A stretch of DNA of 64,000 nucleotides from Thermoplasmata archaeon. Its GTDB lineage: Archaea > Thermoplasmatota > Thermoplasmata > Methanomassiliicoccales > Methanomethylophilaceae. The DNA lies in NCBI GenBank assembly GCA_015063245.1, contig SUSV01000001.1, positions 248,001 to 312,000 on the forward strand, given 5' to 3'. Positions 29,533-37,984 of the stretch are shown piece after piece (the first letter of the stretch is position 1; each line of letters begins with the position of its first letter). Under the pieces are notes generated by a model. It was not told where the DNA came from. It worked only from the letters and a program-made list of their open reading frames with translations, and made no database searches. The position numbers and the translations under genes were made by a program.

Positions 29533-30454
29533 GGTCATGATGTACGACGGAGGGATCTACCGTTCCGACGAGCTCTTCGAGATGATCGAGGATGTCGGAG
29601 GCGTCGTGCTCCAGAAGAACCGGAGCGCGCAGATGCTCACGGTGATCATGTCCGTGCCCAGCGAGGACAGGGAGGAGATCTCCAAGCTCTGCATCGAGAT
29701 CGGAGGCATGGTCAAGGAGGTGCCCCTCGCAGGTACCGAGATCGCGGTCGTCGGACCCACCCTCGGAAGGCATCACATGCCCCATCCGATCTGCGATATA
29801 GCCGAGATCCTCAGAAGGGCGGGAGCCATCACTGTTGTAATGGGGCTCGCCAGGGGAAGGGGTAAGAACACATCTCAGATATCTGCCACGGAGAAGGGCA
29901 TCATCGACGAGTACGATGCATGCGTCTTCGTCCTGGGGAACTTCAAGACCTGCGTCGAGCACAAGGCCGAACTGATGCGCGATGTCCATGTGCCAGTCGT
30001 TCTCGTGTCCGGTCCCGAGCCCGAAGGCGTGGAGGACACGTACGACGCTCTTGTGACCGGGGTCGGAAGAAAGGCTGCGAGGATGAAGAATCCCGATGAG
30101 AGGGCCAAGCTCGACGAGATATCCGACACGGTTGAGAAGGTGCTCAGGGACAGGAAGGCCTCCATCGAGGAGGACCCGCTGTTCATCCACCCTGCGGAGG
30201 TCAAGCAGATCCTGCAGGAGTATGAGCCCATAGACATGTGCCTGAGGCCTGCGCCCATGGTCCTCCATCTCGATGGGCTGAGGATCAAGATCCCCTACGA
30301 CGTGCATCACGAGTACCTGGAGAACGTGAAGGTCTACGGAAGGAAGCTGGGAGAGGTCGCTTACATCGAACCGTCGAAGATCGATTCCAGCAGTATAATC
30401 GTCCGCATCAAGACGCGTTCGCAGGTAGAGTACGAGGACTCGCTGAAACAATGA
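29525..30454 (+). CDS. Methanogenesis marker protein 7
   Basis: A 309-residue marker 7 protein. HMPHPICDIAEILRRAG and VFVLGNFKTCVEHKAELMRD are recognisable family segments. Upstream in-frame codons lie within marker 17, so ATG 29525 (MFEVMMYDGGIYRSDE) is chosen. Family members are found with McrC and A2 in the ATP-dependent activation complex. The stop overlaps the DUF123 gene. Confidence 0.88.
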   Translation: MFEVMMYDGGIYRSDELFEMIEDVGGVVLQKNRSAQMLTVIMSVPSEDREEISKLCIEIGGMVKEVPLAGTEIAVVGPTLGRHHMPHPICDIAEILRRAGAITVVMGLARGRGKNTSQISATEKGIIDEYDACVFVLGNFKTCVEHKAELMRDVHVPVVLVSGPEPEGVEDTYDALVTGVGRKAARMKNPDERAKLDEISDTVEKVLRDRKASIEEDPLFIHPAEVKQILQEYEPIDMCLRPAPMVLHLDGLRIKIPYDVHHEYLENVKVYGRKLGEVAYIEPSKIDSSSIIVRIKTRSQVEYEDSLKQ

Positions 30455-30879
30455 GACGTAAGGGCACTTACGTCATCGTTCTCACCCTGGGGGCCGATGC
30501 GGATGTCCGCATCGGAGCCCTGGGGACATTCCATTTCGACAAGGGTAGCTACTGCTACGTCGGCAGCGCCATGGGCGGTCTCGATGCGAGGGTGCAGAGG
30601 CATCTGAGGAAGGAGAAGGCCCTGAGGTGGCATGCCGACTACCTCACGACGATCGCATCCGATTCGGAGGCATACATATCATATCCGGAGCCTGTGCCGG
30701 AATGCGATCTGGCACGTATGGCCGAGGACTCCGGGATGATCCCATGCACCGACGGTTTCGGATGCTCGGACTGCAGCTGCAGGACGCATCTCTTCAAGGT
30801 CACCGACGGTTCCCTCGGAAGACTGATCGACCTGTCAGGCATAAATCCCTACGATATGTCGGGGACTCAATCTCATTGA
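30451..30879 (+). CDS. DUF123 (GIY-YIG-like) protein
   Basis: A 142-residue DUF123 protein, often fused to endonuclease III in other archaea and related to GIY-YIG nucleases. KGTYVIVLTLG and GSYCYVGSAMGGLDARVQRH correspond to the GIY and YIG strands and the arginine region. A cysteine cluster GFGCSDCSCRTHLF near the end is typical of this family. It is the last gene of the activation operon, but its function is probably unrelated to MCR. Confidence 0.82.
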   Translation: MRRKGTYVIVLTLGADADVRIGALGTFHFDKGSYCYVGSAMGGLDARVQRHLRKEKALRWHADYLTTIASDSEAYISYPEPVPECDLARMAEDSGMIPCTDGFGCSDCSCRTHLFKVTDGSLGRLIDLSGINPYDMSGTQSH

Positions 30880-30975
30880 ATCTCATTTTCACTCTCATCC
30901 AGAGGGTTCTCCTTTATATTATAGAAGTATGGTTACAAGCCCATAGTCCACACTATATGCTGTGGAGGTCAAGAA

Positions 30976-33702
30976 ATGAAATCATTGGAGTACAACGACA
31001 AGCCCGTATCCTCCGAAGTCATCGATCGCATCGCTGGCGCCATCGGACAGGAGAAGGTCAAGAAGGAAGGAGACGTCACAGTCATCGTCCCCACAGAGCA
31101 CGCAGATGTCGCAGCCGCCGTCAAGGCGGTCATGGAGGCCAACGGAGCGATCGGGACGAAGGCAACGAAGCACCACGCAGAGGGAGAGGTCCTCGTCGAC
31201 TTCCAGGATATGAAGGCCATCGAGTTCATCGACACGGTCAACATGACCGTCAAGGTCCAGGTCGGATGCAAGTTCGCAGACCTCGCCGCAGCCGTTGCCG
31301 AGAAGGGATTCATGATCGGTACCTGCCCTGCAGGAAAGGACGCAACCGTCGAGGACTTCGTGTACAGCGAAGTACCCGGAGTCGGATCCTACAAGTACGG
31401 AACCATCAAGGACAACATCTACAACGTCTTCGCAGTAGACTACGCCGGCGGATCCATGGAGACCGGATACGACATCCTCGGATACTACATGTCCGGATAC
31501 AACCTCACTCAGACCATGGTCGCCTCCTCAGGAAGGATCGGTATCATCACAGCCGTAACGCTCAAGATGGTCCCTGCAGGGGTCACCAAGCCCGTCGTCT
31601 ACGAGTTCGCAGACGCCGCAGCGATGCAGGCCGCCCTTGCGAAGATCGCGCAGGAGCCCTCTGTCAGGCCCCTCCACATCTCGTTCAACGAGAACAAGAT
31701 GGTCATCGCATACCAGGGAGACGAGGCATTCGTCGACCTCGACATATCAGCGACAGAGGCAATCTGCGAAGGCGCCACCAAGCTCGAGGAGGACCTCTGG
31801 ACCGGAATCGAGGGTGCCAAGTGCATGTGCCCCAGCTCCCCTACGTTCTACATCCCCGTCAAGTCCTTCTCCGACTTCATCGCAGCCGCCAAGGAGGCAG
31901 GCTTCAGCGTCGCAGGAAACGTCCCCGACTGCACGACAGTGGCAGTCAAGCTCAGGGACGGAGAGGACAGCAAGCTCGACGCCCTCGCCGAGAAGGCGGA
32001 GGAGCTCGGAGGAAGGTACGCAGGAAAGTGCGGCAGCAAGTACCGCACCGAGGAGACCAACAAGTTCATCAAGAGGATCACAGAGGGATTCCTCGGATAC
32101 AAGCCCAAGGAGCACAGCCTCTCAAGGAAGGTCACCCCCGAGGTCATCGAGCTTCTCAAGGAAGCAGTCGGACCCAAGAACGTCAACACTAACGGAATGG
32201 ACAGGATCATCTACTGCCATGACCTCGCACCCCTCCCCAAGGAGGCAGGATTAGCATTCAACTGCATCCCCGATGTCATCGTAAGGCCGGAGAAGCCCGA
32301 GCACATCGCAGCGGTCATGAAGATCGCCCACAAGTACGGTATCGCGGTCACCCCCAGAGGAAACGCCACATGGGGACTCGGAGGATCCATGCCTACCAAC
32401 GCCGGAATCATCATGGACATGACCTCCAAGATGAAGAAGGTCCTCGAGATCAACGAAGAGGAGAGGTACGTCAAGGTCCAGGCAGGATGCACATGGAAGA
32501 GGCTCCTCGAGGCATGCATGAAGAAGGGATACATCATCGGTTCATACCCCTCCAGTTTCCCCGCGGGAACCATCGGAGCATGGATCTCCACCAACGGTAT
32601 GGGAATCGGTTCCTACAAGTACGGATCCGCAAAGGACAACGTCCTCAACTCCCACGTCATCGTCGATGACGGTTCCATCATCACCACCGGATTCGACAGC
32701 ATCGGATCCTACGGAATGAGCTACAACCTCAACCAGTTCTTCTCCGGAGCAGAGGGAACCCTCGGAATCCTCGCAGATGTCACATTCAGGATCTACCCCA
32801 TGGGAGAGATCAGGTGCACAGGATACGAGTACGACACGCTCGCGGGAGCCAACGATCCCCTCCAGGAGATCGTCCAGAGCCCCTCCGTCGTTCCCCTCCA
32901 CCTCGCATGGTCCGATTACAAGCACTTCGAGAACCAGCGCAAGGCAGGCATCCACGCACCCGATGTGACCAACGTCTTCCTTGTGACATTCCAGGGAGAT
33001 GCCGCTCACAACGACCTCGGAGAGCAGTTCTCCGATGCAGCCGCAGAGAAGGCCAGCGGAAGGAAGATCGCGACCGAGATCGCAGAGCACGAGTGGTCCG
33101 AGAGGTGCTACGAGTTCCGTGCAAGGAAGGTCGGAGTCGGAGAGATCCCCGCAGAGGTCATCGTGCCCACCCACAACTGGGGAGAGTACGTCGATGTCTG
33201 CTACAAGGGATTCGACGACATGAAGATGGAAGCAGGAGGAGTCATCGGAGTCATGGTCGACAGGTCCACGACCCTGTTCATGCCCTACTACTTCAAGGAC
33301 GACGAGGGTCTCCTCGGAATGCTTGCATTCGGATTCAACTTCTACATGGGAGACAAGGCTGCCAAGTTCGGCGGAAGGTCCACCGGACTCGGAGTGTTCT
33401 TCGCATGGCAGCTCGACGTCATCCACAACGGTCCCACCGTCAAGGTCATGAGGAACCTCAAGACCGTCCTTGACAACCGCGATGTCGTCAACCCCGGACA
33501 CGTCGTCTGCGGAAAGACCAGGTACGGAATCTCCCTCTCCAAGCCGATCATGGGCTTCGGAAGCACCATGATGCAGGCCATGAAGAAGATGTTCCCCAAG
33601 AACACCACCTTCGCGGACAACAAGGTCAGGTTCAGGTACAACGAGATGGAGCACCTCAAGACCCTGGACAGGCACCACAAGCTCGGTGACGGTTCACAGT
33701 AA
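30976..33702 (+). CDS. Tandem-duplicated FAD-linked oxidase/dehydrogenase (GlcD-like)
   Basis: A 908-residue cytoplasmic protein made of two FAD-binding-4 (VAO/GlcD-type) units. The first unit (about 1-385) has VGSYKYGTIKDNIYNVFAVD; the second (about 390-908) has IGSYKYGSAKDNVLNSHVIV, and they align over long stretches. The second unit keeps a full FAD site (TPRGNATWGLGG) while the first does not show it clearly. VNPGHVVCGKTRYG near the end is the usual C-terminal FAD contact. Codon use is as extreme as in mcr genes. GlcD-like proteins donate electrons from 2-hydroxyacids, often with an HdrD-like partner; a role in heterodisulfide or energy metabolism is a guess. It has its own promoter (TTTATATTATAG near 30912). 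Confidence 0.82.
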   Translation: MKSLEYNDKPVSSEVIDRIAGAIGQEKVKKEGDVTVIVPTEHADVAAAVKAVMEANGAIGTKATKHHAEGEVLVDFQDMKAIEFIDTVNMTVKVQVGCKFADLAAAVAEKGFMIGTCPAGKDATVEDFVYSEVPGVGSYKYGTIKDNIYNVFAVDYAGGSMETGYDILGYYMSGYNLTQTMVASSGRIGIITAVTLKMVPAGVTKPVVYEFADAAAMQAALAKIAQEPSVRPLHISFNENKMVIAYQGDEAFVDLDISATEAICEGATKLEEDLWTGIEGAKCMCPSSPTFYIPVKSFSDFIAAAKEAGFSVAGNVPDCTTVAVKLRDGEDSKLDALAEKAEELGGRYAGKCGSKYRTEETNKFIKRITEGFLGYKPKEHSLSRKVTPEVIELLKEAVGPKNVNTNGMDRIIYCHDLAPLPKEAGLAFNCIPDVIVRPEKPEHIAAVMKIAHKYGIAVTPRGNATWGLGGSMPTNAGIIMDMTSKMKKVLEINEEERYVKVQAGCTWKRLLEACMKKGYIIGSYPSSFPAGTIGAWISTNGMGIGSYKYGSAKDNVLNSHVIVDDGSIITTGFDSIGSYGMSYNLNQFFSGAEGTLGILADVTFRIYPMGEIRCTGYEYDTLAGANDPLQEIVQSPSVVPLHLAWSDYKHFENQRKAGIHAPDVTNVFLVTFQGDAAHNDLGEQFSDAAAEKASGRKIATEIAEHEWSERCYEFRARKVGVGEIPAEVIVPTHNWGEYVDVCYKGFDDMKMEAGGVIGVMVDRSTTLFMPYYFKDDEGLLGMLAFGFNFYMGDKAAKFGGRSTGLGVFFAWQLDVIHNGPTVKVMRNLKTVLDNRDVVNPGHVVCGKTRYGISLSKPIMGFGSTMMQAMKKMFPKNTTFADNKVRFRYNEMEHLKTLDRHHKLGDGSQ

Positions 33703-33722
33703 GCCTATCAGGAAACCATTTA

Positions 33723-33738
33723 CCCGCCTTCGGGCGGG
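33723..33738 (+). terminator. Hairpin terminator after the FAD protein
   Basis: CCCGCC and GGCGGG pair around a TTCG tetraloop 20 bases after the stop codon. It also lies near the end of the convergent HAD gene. Confidence 0.75.
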
Positions 33739-33774
33739 ATCATTCTCAATACGATTGTAAAATAAGGCCGGATA

Positions 33775-34446
33775 TCAGAGAAGATCGACGATATCTCCCG
33801 CGTTCTGCACGGTGATCATGTCCGGGTCCTCCTTGAGCCAATCCTCCTTGGACATGCTGCCGGATAGGACTCCGACGAATAATGCACCGGCATCCCTGGC
33901 GGAATAATAATCCGTCCTGTTGTCCCCGAGATAGAGGATCTTCGACGGTTCGGTCCCCAGCTCACGGGCGAAGTACTGCATCGCCTTCGGAGAGGGCTTG
34001 GCATCGTCATAGCATGCATAGTCCCTGCCGACGATGGCATCGAACCCTTCGATCACACCCATCTTCCTCAGAGCCGTCTCTCCATAGAGTTGGCTGCCGC
34101 GTGTGAGAAGGCCGACCTTCAATCCTCTCCTCTTCAGGATATCGACGCATTCAAGATTCCGGGGGAAAGGTCTAGCCTCATCTATGTATTCCAATTCGGT
34201 CGCCGTCAGCTCATCGTCGATCTCCTTGTTGATCCCCGCGAACTCATCCTCGCGGCCGTGCTCCCTGAGCCAATCAAGGATCGGGGCCCTCAGCCTTTTG
34301 ATGGTGGTGAATCTCAATTCATCGAACGGGATGCCATGGGCCAGACATACATTCCTGTCCGCACGGTCGATCCTTCCGTAGTCGACATGCGTGTTTAGGA
34401 ATGTGCCGTCAAGGTCGAAACCGACAGCCTCTATTCCTTCGAACAT
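33775..34446 (-). CDS. HAD-superfamily phosphatase
   Basis: A 223-residue haloacid dehalogenase-like hydrolase. Motif I is VGFDLDGTFLNTH at the N-terminus, motif II is VGLLTRGSQ, and the last motif is ILYLGDNRTDYYSARDAGA. The cap is helical. It is similar to phosphoglycolate phosphatase-type enzymes, substrate unknown. The frame extends 25 codons upstream into the YcaO gene; MFEGIEAVGFDLDG is the sensible start and lies one base after the YcaO stop, so the pair is co-transcribed. Confidence 0.82.
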   Translation of the reverse strand: MFEGIEAVGFDLDGTFLNTHVDYGRIDRADRNVCLAHGIPFDELRFTTIKRLRAPILDWLREHGREDEFAGINKEIDDELTATELEYIDEARPFPRNLECVDILKRRGLKVGLLTRGSQLYGETALRKMGVIEGFDAIVGRDYACYDDAKPSPKAMQYFARELGTEPSKILYLGDNRTDYYSARDAGALFVGVLSGSMSKEDWLKEDPDMITVQNAGDIVDLL

Positions 34447-34447
34447 C

Positions 34448-35671
34448 TCACTGCCTCGCGGGAGGCCACATTCCGCGGAGCCTTCCGCCCTCCCTCTCCG
34501 GGTCCATGGTGCAGACCTCAAGTCCGGGGACGATCATCCTCACGGAGGGGACTCCGAGCTCGGGACGCGTGATATCGGCGCAGATGACCTGATCGAATCC
34601 GGCATCCATGAGCTTCTGGAGGACGATCTCGATGTCATCCAGGACGTAGTCTGTGGAAAGGTCCTTCATGTCCTCGAGGTAGATCTTGTTGGGATGCTCC
34701 CCGAACCACATATGGTTGACCTGCTTGATCCTGTCGTAACCCATATCGATGGTCTTCTTCTGGAGCTGTGCGTTGATCTTCATCCCATGCTTGTGGGTGG
34801 TCCTGCTCTGGGCCACCTCGGTGATCGCCCTTATGGCGGCGATCTGAGAGTCCAGATGGGTTCCGACACCTATGGTCAGAAGCTCAGGGTCCTTCGTCAT
34901 GGTATCGTCAGCGGCAGCACCGATGGTCGGGATTCCGATATCGGATGTGAGGTCCTTGAGATGGATCTCGATTCCCTGGGCGCTGAATTTCTCGATGAGC
35001 TGTGCGGGGATGGAATCCTTGTCCCTTATGAGGACATCCCCATTGGTATAATCCTTGAACTCCGCGATGGACCAGGCGTCCCTCTCGATGTCCTCGAACA
35101 GCGCATGGAGGATCGCCTCCTCGATGGTGTTCCCGGAAGCCAGTCCGTTCGTATGGAAGCTGAAGAGCTGGAGGTCGGTGTCCGGATAGTAAGGGTAGTA
35201 TACGGCGCAGGCAGGAACCCAGATGGGGCATCCCCTGAACATCTCGTACGCCTCGACCCATGCGATCTCGGTGTTCTTGTTGTATTGGTCCAGCACCCTG
35301 AGCGGAAGTATGAGGTCCACAGGGTTGCAGGTCTCCATGACCTCCTTCGCCTGAGCGTAGGTCCCGTAGACGACCTCGTCCGTCTCCTGCTGCTCTGCGC
35401 TGTACCTCTCGATGGCCTCCATGATGGCAGATGCCTCGGCCTGTTCGACCGTGGCCCCCTTACCGTTGTAGTATTTCGGTTTCCCGAGTGCGGTATGCTG
35501 CCTGTCGATCGAGAAGACCGGTATGCCGAGATTGTCCCTGTCCGTGATGTTCTCGGGGGCACCCAACCCAGCGATGCCCAGCTTGGGCAGAACCTTTTCA
35601 AGGGTCTCCTTGGTAGGGATGGTCCTGATCCCTGTACTTTTCGAGCATTTAGGACAGCGTTGAAGCATCAT
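34448..35671 (-). CDS. YcaO-domain protein, methanogenesis marker 1 (McrA thioamidation)
   Basis: A 407-residue YcaO protein. YcaO enzymes use ATP to activate peptide amides; the methanogen version (marker 1) forms thioglycine in McrA. An N-terminal pair of cysteines (RCPKCSKS), SAIMEAIERYSAEQ (ATP and magnesium residues), ILHALFEDIERDAWSI and ITEVAQSRTTHKHG fit the family. Several ATGs cluster at the start. The one at 35671 has GAGGT six bases upstream and is preferred over 35677; the frame upstream of these runs into RNase P RNA. No tfuA partner lies in the window. Confidence 0.88.
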   Translation of the reverse strand: MMLQRCPKCSKSTGIRTIPTKETLEKVLPKLGIAGLGAPENITDRDNLGIPVFSIDRQHTALGKPKYYNGKGATVEQAEASAIMEAIERYSAEQQETDEVVYGTYAQAKEVMETCNPVDLILPLRVLDQYNKNTEIAWVEAYEMFRGCPIWVPACAVYYPYYPDTDLQLFSFHTNGLASGNTIEEAILHALFEDIERDAWSIAEFKDYTNGDVLIRDKDSIPAQLIEKFSAQGIEIHLKDLTSDIGIPTIGAAADDTMTKDPELLTIGVGTHLDSQIAAIRAITEVAQSRTTHKHGMKINAQLQKKTIDMGYDRIKQVNHMWFGEHPNKIYLEDMKDLSTDYVLDDIEIVLQKLMDAGFDQVICADITRPELGVPSVRMIVPGLEVCTMDPEREGGRLRGMWPPARQ

Positions 35672-35693
35672 TTGCATACCTCTGAAGGTGTCA

Positions 35694-35986
35694 GGTGATG
35701 GTAGTAGCCCCCCTTCTGTTTCAGGTGGCATTCAACTTCGCGTTCTACCCACGGGTCCCGGGCAGGTCTTCCCCGTTGTATGAACTTGCTCCGATGGGGA
35801 GTCGCCGTTTCACCAAATCCCCGGGAACGTCACCGTCAGACGGATCATCCTTTTACCGGGTCTGTGTCGTTTCTGAGCCCTTGCCACAGCTCTCGCCGTA
35901 CAGGCTTACGCCTGTCCATCTTGCCCTTGGAGGAGGGAACTTCCTCAGCCGTCCTTTCGGACTACCGTCGGCCACCCTCCATCTCC
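35694..35986 (-). ncRNA. rnpB: RNase P RNA
   Basis: The minus strand carries the conserved archaeal RNase P core. The P4 strand GAGGAAGTTCC lies at 35937-35947 and its partner ACAGAAGGGGGGCTAC near 35704-35719. Between them are GAGAGCTGTGGCAAGGG, ACAGACCC, GGTGAAACGGCGACTCCCC and GGGACCCGTGGGTAGAACGC. P1 forms between GGAGATGG (5') and CCATCACC (3') with one mismatch. It processes the 5' ends of tRNAs. A TATA-like TTATCTATAATG lies about 30 bases upstream. The YcaO gene follows within 25 bases on the same strand. Confidence 0.9.
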
Positions 35987-36045
35987 TAACAGCGCTGAAA
36001 ATCACTTCATTATAGATAAGGCATCTTCTATTTCTTTTTGATAAA

Positions 36046-36192
36046 TCATCCGAACCAGAAGAACATGAAAGGAAACAGCAGGGGGTTGTTGCCCCAGACA
36101 CGGCCGCAGTAGGGGCAGCAGGTGACATCAGGGCTGTACTCTACCCTGGCCCCGCAGTCGGGACACTCCATGATTCGTTCTGGCTGTTCCAT
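36046..36192 (-). CDS. Small zinc-ribbon protein
   Basis: A 48-residue frame too short for usual gene finders. It reads MEQPERIMECPDCGARVEYS and continues with TCCPYCGRVWG, so two CxxC knuckles 14 residues apart form a rubredoxin-like zinc ribbon. The C-terminal 15 residues are hydrophobic (PLLFPFMFFWFG), possibly a membrane anchor. It lies just upstream of RNase P RNA on the same strand. Function is unknown. Confidence 0.7.
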   Translation of the reverse strand: MEQPERIMECPDCGARVEYSPDVTCCPYCGRVWGNNPLLFPFMFFWFG

Positions 36193-36288
36193 GAAGATGT
36201 ATTGTCATTTCAGGTTTTTTAAGCATCGGTGTGCCGGTTTCCAATCGGAAAGCACCTGAATATATACTTACTTCGTAATCTGATATGC

Positions 36289-36618
36289 ATGACCTCCACC
36301 ATCGAATCCAAGATGACTGTATGTGACAAGTTTATCCGGGTATCAGCTACACAGAAGGATGATGGCACATTCGACATCGTAATCGATTCAGACTGTGATG
36401 CTCTGAAGTATTTCAGCCAGATCGGGAATGTCAGTATGGATGATATCATGAACTTCGAGACCAGCAAGATCAACAAGGAGGAAGTCCGTGGCAATATGTC
36501 TATGATATGTGTGGCCCCGATCATGGTATATCAGGCCTGCTGGATGGAATGCGGCATGATGTCAAAGAGGATATATCCAAAAATGGGCCCCATCACCATA
36601 GATATGGCCAAAGATTGA
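36289..36618 (+). CDS. Conserved small protein of unknown function
   Basis: A 109-residue protein. FDIVIDSDCDALKYFSQIG and a cysteine-rich end (SMICVAPIMVYQACWMECGM) are reminiscent of a small family in methanogens, but I cannot name it firmly. The chosen start MTSTIESKMTVC follows a TATA-like TATATACTTA near 36260; upstream in-frame ATGs would precede that box. Possible metal binding through three cysteines. Confidence 0.6.
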   Translation: MTSTIESKMTVCDKFIRVSATQKDDGTFDIVIDSDCDALKYFSQIGNVSMDDIMNFETSKINKEEVRGNMSMICVAPIMVYQACWMECGMMSKRIYPKMGPITIDMAKD

Positions 36619-36666
36619 CCGCAAAGATGATGATGTTGAAGGCTATAAACCGTAGCGGAAACAGAC

Positions 36667-36921
36667 ATGGAAGGCGAGTCCATACGTTCATTTCTTCAAG
36701 CGATACTCACCAATCAGGACGTGCAGGGAGTGAAGCACCTCTGTTCCTGGAACGGGTACGAGGTCTATATGCCGGATGTCCCTCATCTCGCATGTATTGC
36801 ATATCCCAAGTTTGCTCTTGTAAAGAAGGATTCCGTGAGGGTGAATAACAGGGAGGAGTTCATGGCAATCTATGATTACCTTGAGAGGAACGATCCTAGC
36901 AAGCTCATGAGCATCGGATGA
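36667..36921 (+). CDS. Hypothetical protein
   Basis: An 84-residue soluble protein, not recognised. It contains LCSWNGYEVYMPDVPHLACI and a regular mix of charged and hydrophobic residues consistent with a real protein. It lies 48 bases after the preceding small gene on the same strand, possibly co-transcribed. Confidence 0.5.
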   Translation: MEGESIRSFLQAILTNQDVQGVKHLCSWNGYEVYMPDVPHLACIAYPKFALVKKDSVRVNNREEFMAIYDYLERNDPSKLMSIG

Positions 36922-36925
36922 CCGT

Positions 36926-37123
36926 TCAGGCGAACAGCCTCTTCCTGAGGTCGTTCGATAGAGAGGTCCTGTGCTGCTGACCCTTATCATTGAAAACGAT
37001 TTCCAGCACCTATTCCGCCTCGTGGTGACAGCTGAGATAATCCCAGGTCACACGCAAAACATCCGCATCCGATCCCATGTTCAGGAGTATGTCTTCTTGG
37101 GATAAAATACGCGCTGAGAGCAT
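36926..37123 (-). CDS. Hidden small gene with an in-frame UAG
   Basis: If TAG at 37010-37012 is read through, one 65-residue frame spans this otherwise empty gap, from ATG at 37123 to TGA at 36926. Before the TAG it reads MLSARILSQEDILLNMGSDA and continues to LSCHHEAE; after it, VLEIVFNDKGQQHRTSL and NDLRKRLFA. The composition is that of a normal soluble protein on both sides. The family is unknown. Evidence is limited to the open frame, its fit between neighbouring genes and the pattern of other amber genes here. Confidence 0.45.
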
Positions 37124-37224
37124 ACCTCATCCTATTCTATTCGAATCGATCAGAGGTCTGGAGCAGGTCTGACCGTTGTCCGAAACCGATAATTTAAAGA
37201 GTTTATTAACACAATTTGCGACTC

Positions 37225-37641
37225 ATGTCATCCGATTTCAGATGCAAATATTCAATGAACGCAACTTTAACAGGCATCAAGGTGGAGATCACTGTCGAGA
37301 AGTCGGGATCGGAAGCGCCAGTCTTCAACTATCATCTCGAGGAGAGGACAAACGGCTATGAAAAAACAGGCACCATGACCGTTTCGGACGACATCATAGG
37401 CAAGGTCACCGATCTGGTCAACAGCCATCTCGTAGCCATCAAGACAAACCTTGTGCCCTCGAGCCTTCTGGATACATCGGATAAGTCATTCGTAGTGAGG
37501 ATCGACGGAAGGGAGCATTCCTTCAAGTCCGAGAACTTCGCCAAGCAGTCCAACGACGATGCGGTGGATCAGGCTTGGAAGATCCTCTCGGATTACCTGC
37601 CGGCCGAGGTCAGGGAAGGAGCAAAGCTCATCTTCGATTGA
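37225..37641 (+). CDS. Hypothetical protein
   Basis: A 138-residue soluble protein with alternating beta-strand character (SMNATLTGIKVEITVEKSG; MTVSDDIIGKVTDLVNSHL). I do not recognise the family. The start MSSDFRCKYS is preferred to an ATG three codons upstream because of spacing to the TATA-like ATAATTTAAAG near 37188. A hairpin terminator follows the stop. Confidence 0.55.
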   Translation: MSSDFRCKYSMNATLTGIKVEITVEKSGSEAPVFNYHLEERTNGYEKTGTMTVSDDIIGKVTDLVNSHLVAIKTNLVPSSLLDTSDKSFVVRIDGREHSFKSENFAKQSNDDAVDQAWKILSDYLPAEVREGAKLIFD

Positions 37642-37652
37642 AACCCAAAAGG

Positions 37653-37685
37653 CCTGTCTTCTCGGACAGGTCTTGACCTTTTCAC
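37653..37685 (+). terminator. Hairpin terminator
   Basis: CCTGTC (37653-37658) and GACAGG (37665-37670) pair, followed by a T-rich stretch. It ends the transcript of the hypothetical gene at 37225. Confidence 0.65.
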
Positions 37686-37954
37686 AATTATCAACGACAT
37701 ACTTTTCGAGGTTATCCGCCCAACCGGAGCATGGGATCGGAACTTTTCTTCGAGCGGCGGAATGAGTGAAAAATTCGTTTCTCAGTTACAATTTTACAGC
37801 ATTAAGATACATCCAACCTTAAATAGGCACAACATAAAAATCGGCCGATTAAAAATAAATAGTATCGAATAAGCCAGATGTGATTTTTTTGAGCAAAATC
37901 AAAGCGGAAATTGTAGTATATAAAATTAGGGATGTTGGATGTATTAATAGAAAT

Positions 37955-37964
37955 CTATAAATAC
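37955..37964 (+). promoter_or_regulatory. TATA box of the second large structured RNA
   Basis: CTATAAATAC is a near-consensus archaeal TATA box and places a transcription start near 37985, just before the first paired segment of the RNA. The surrounding 150 bases are strongly AT-rich and hold no gene. Confidence 0.65.
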
Positions 37965-37984
37965 AACATATTGCTGTGTAAGTA

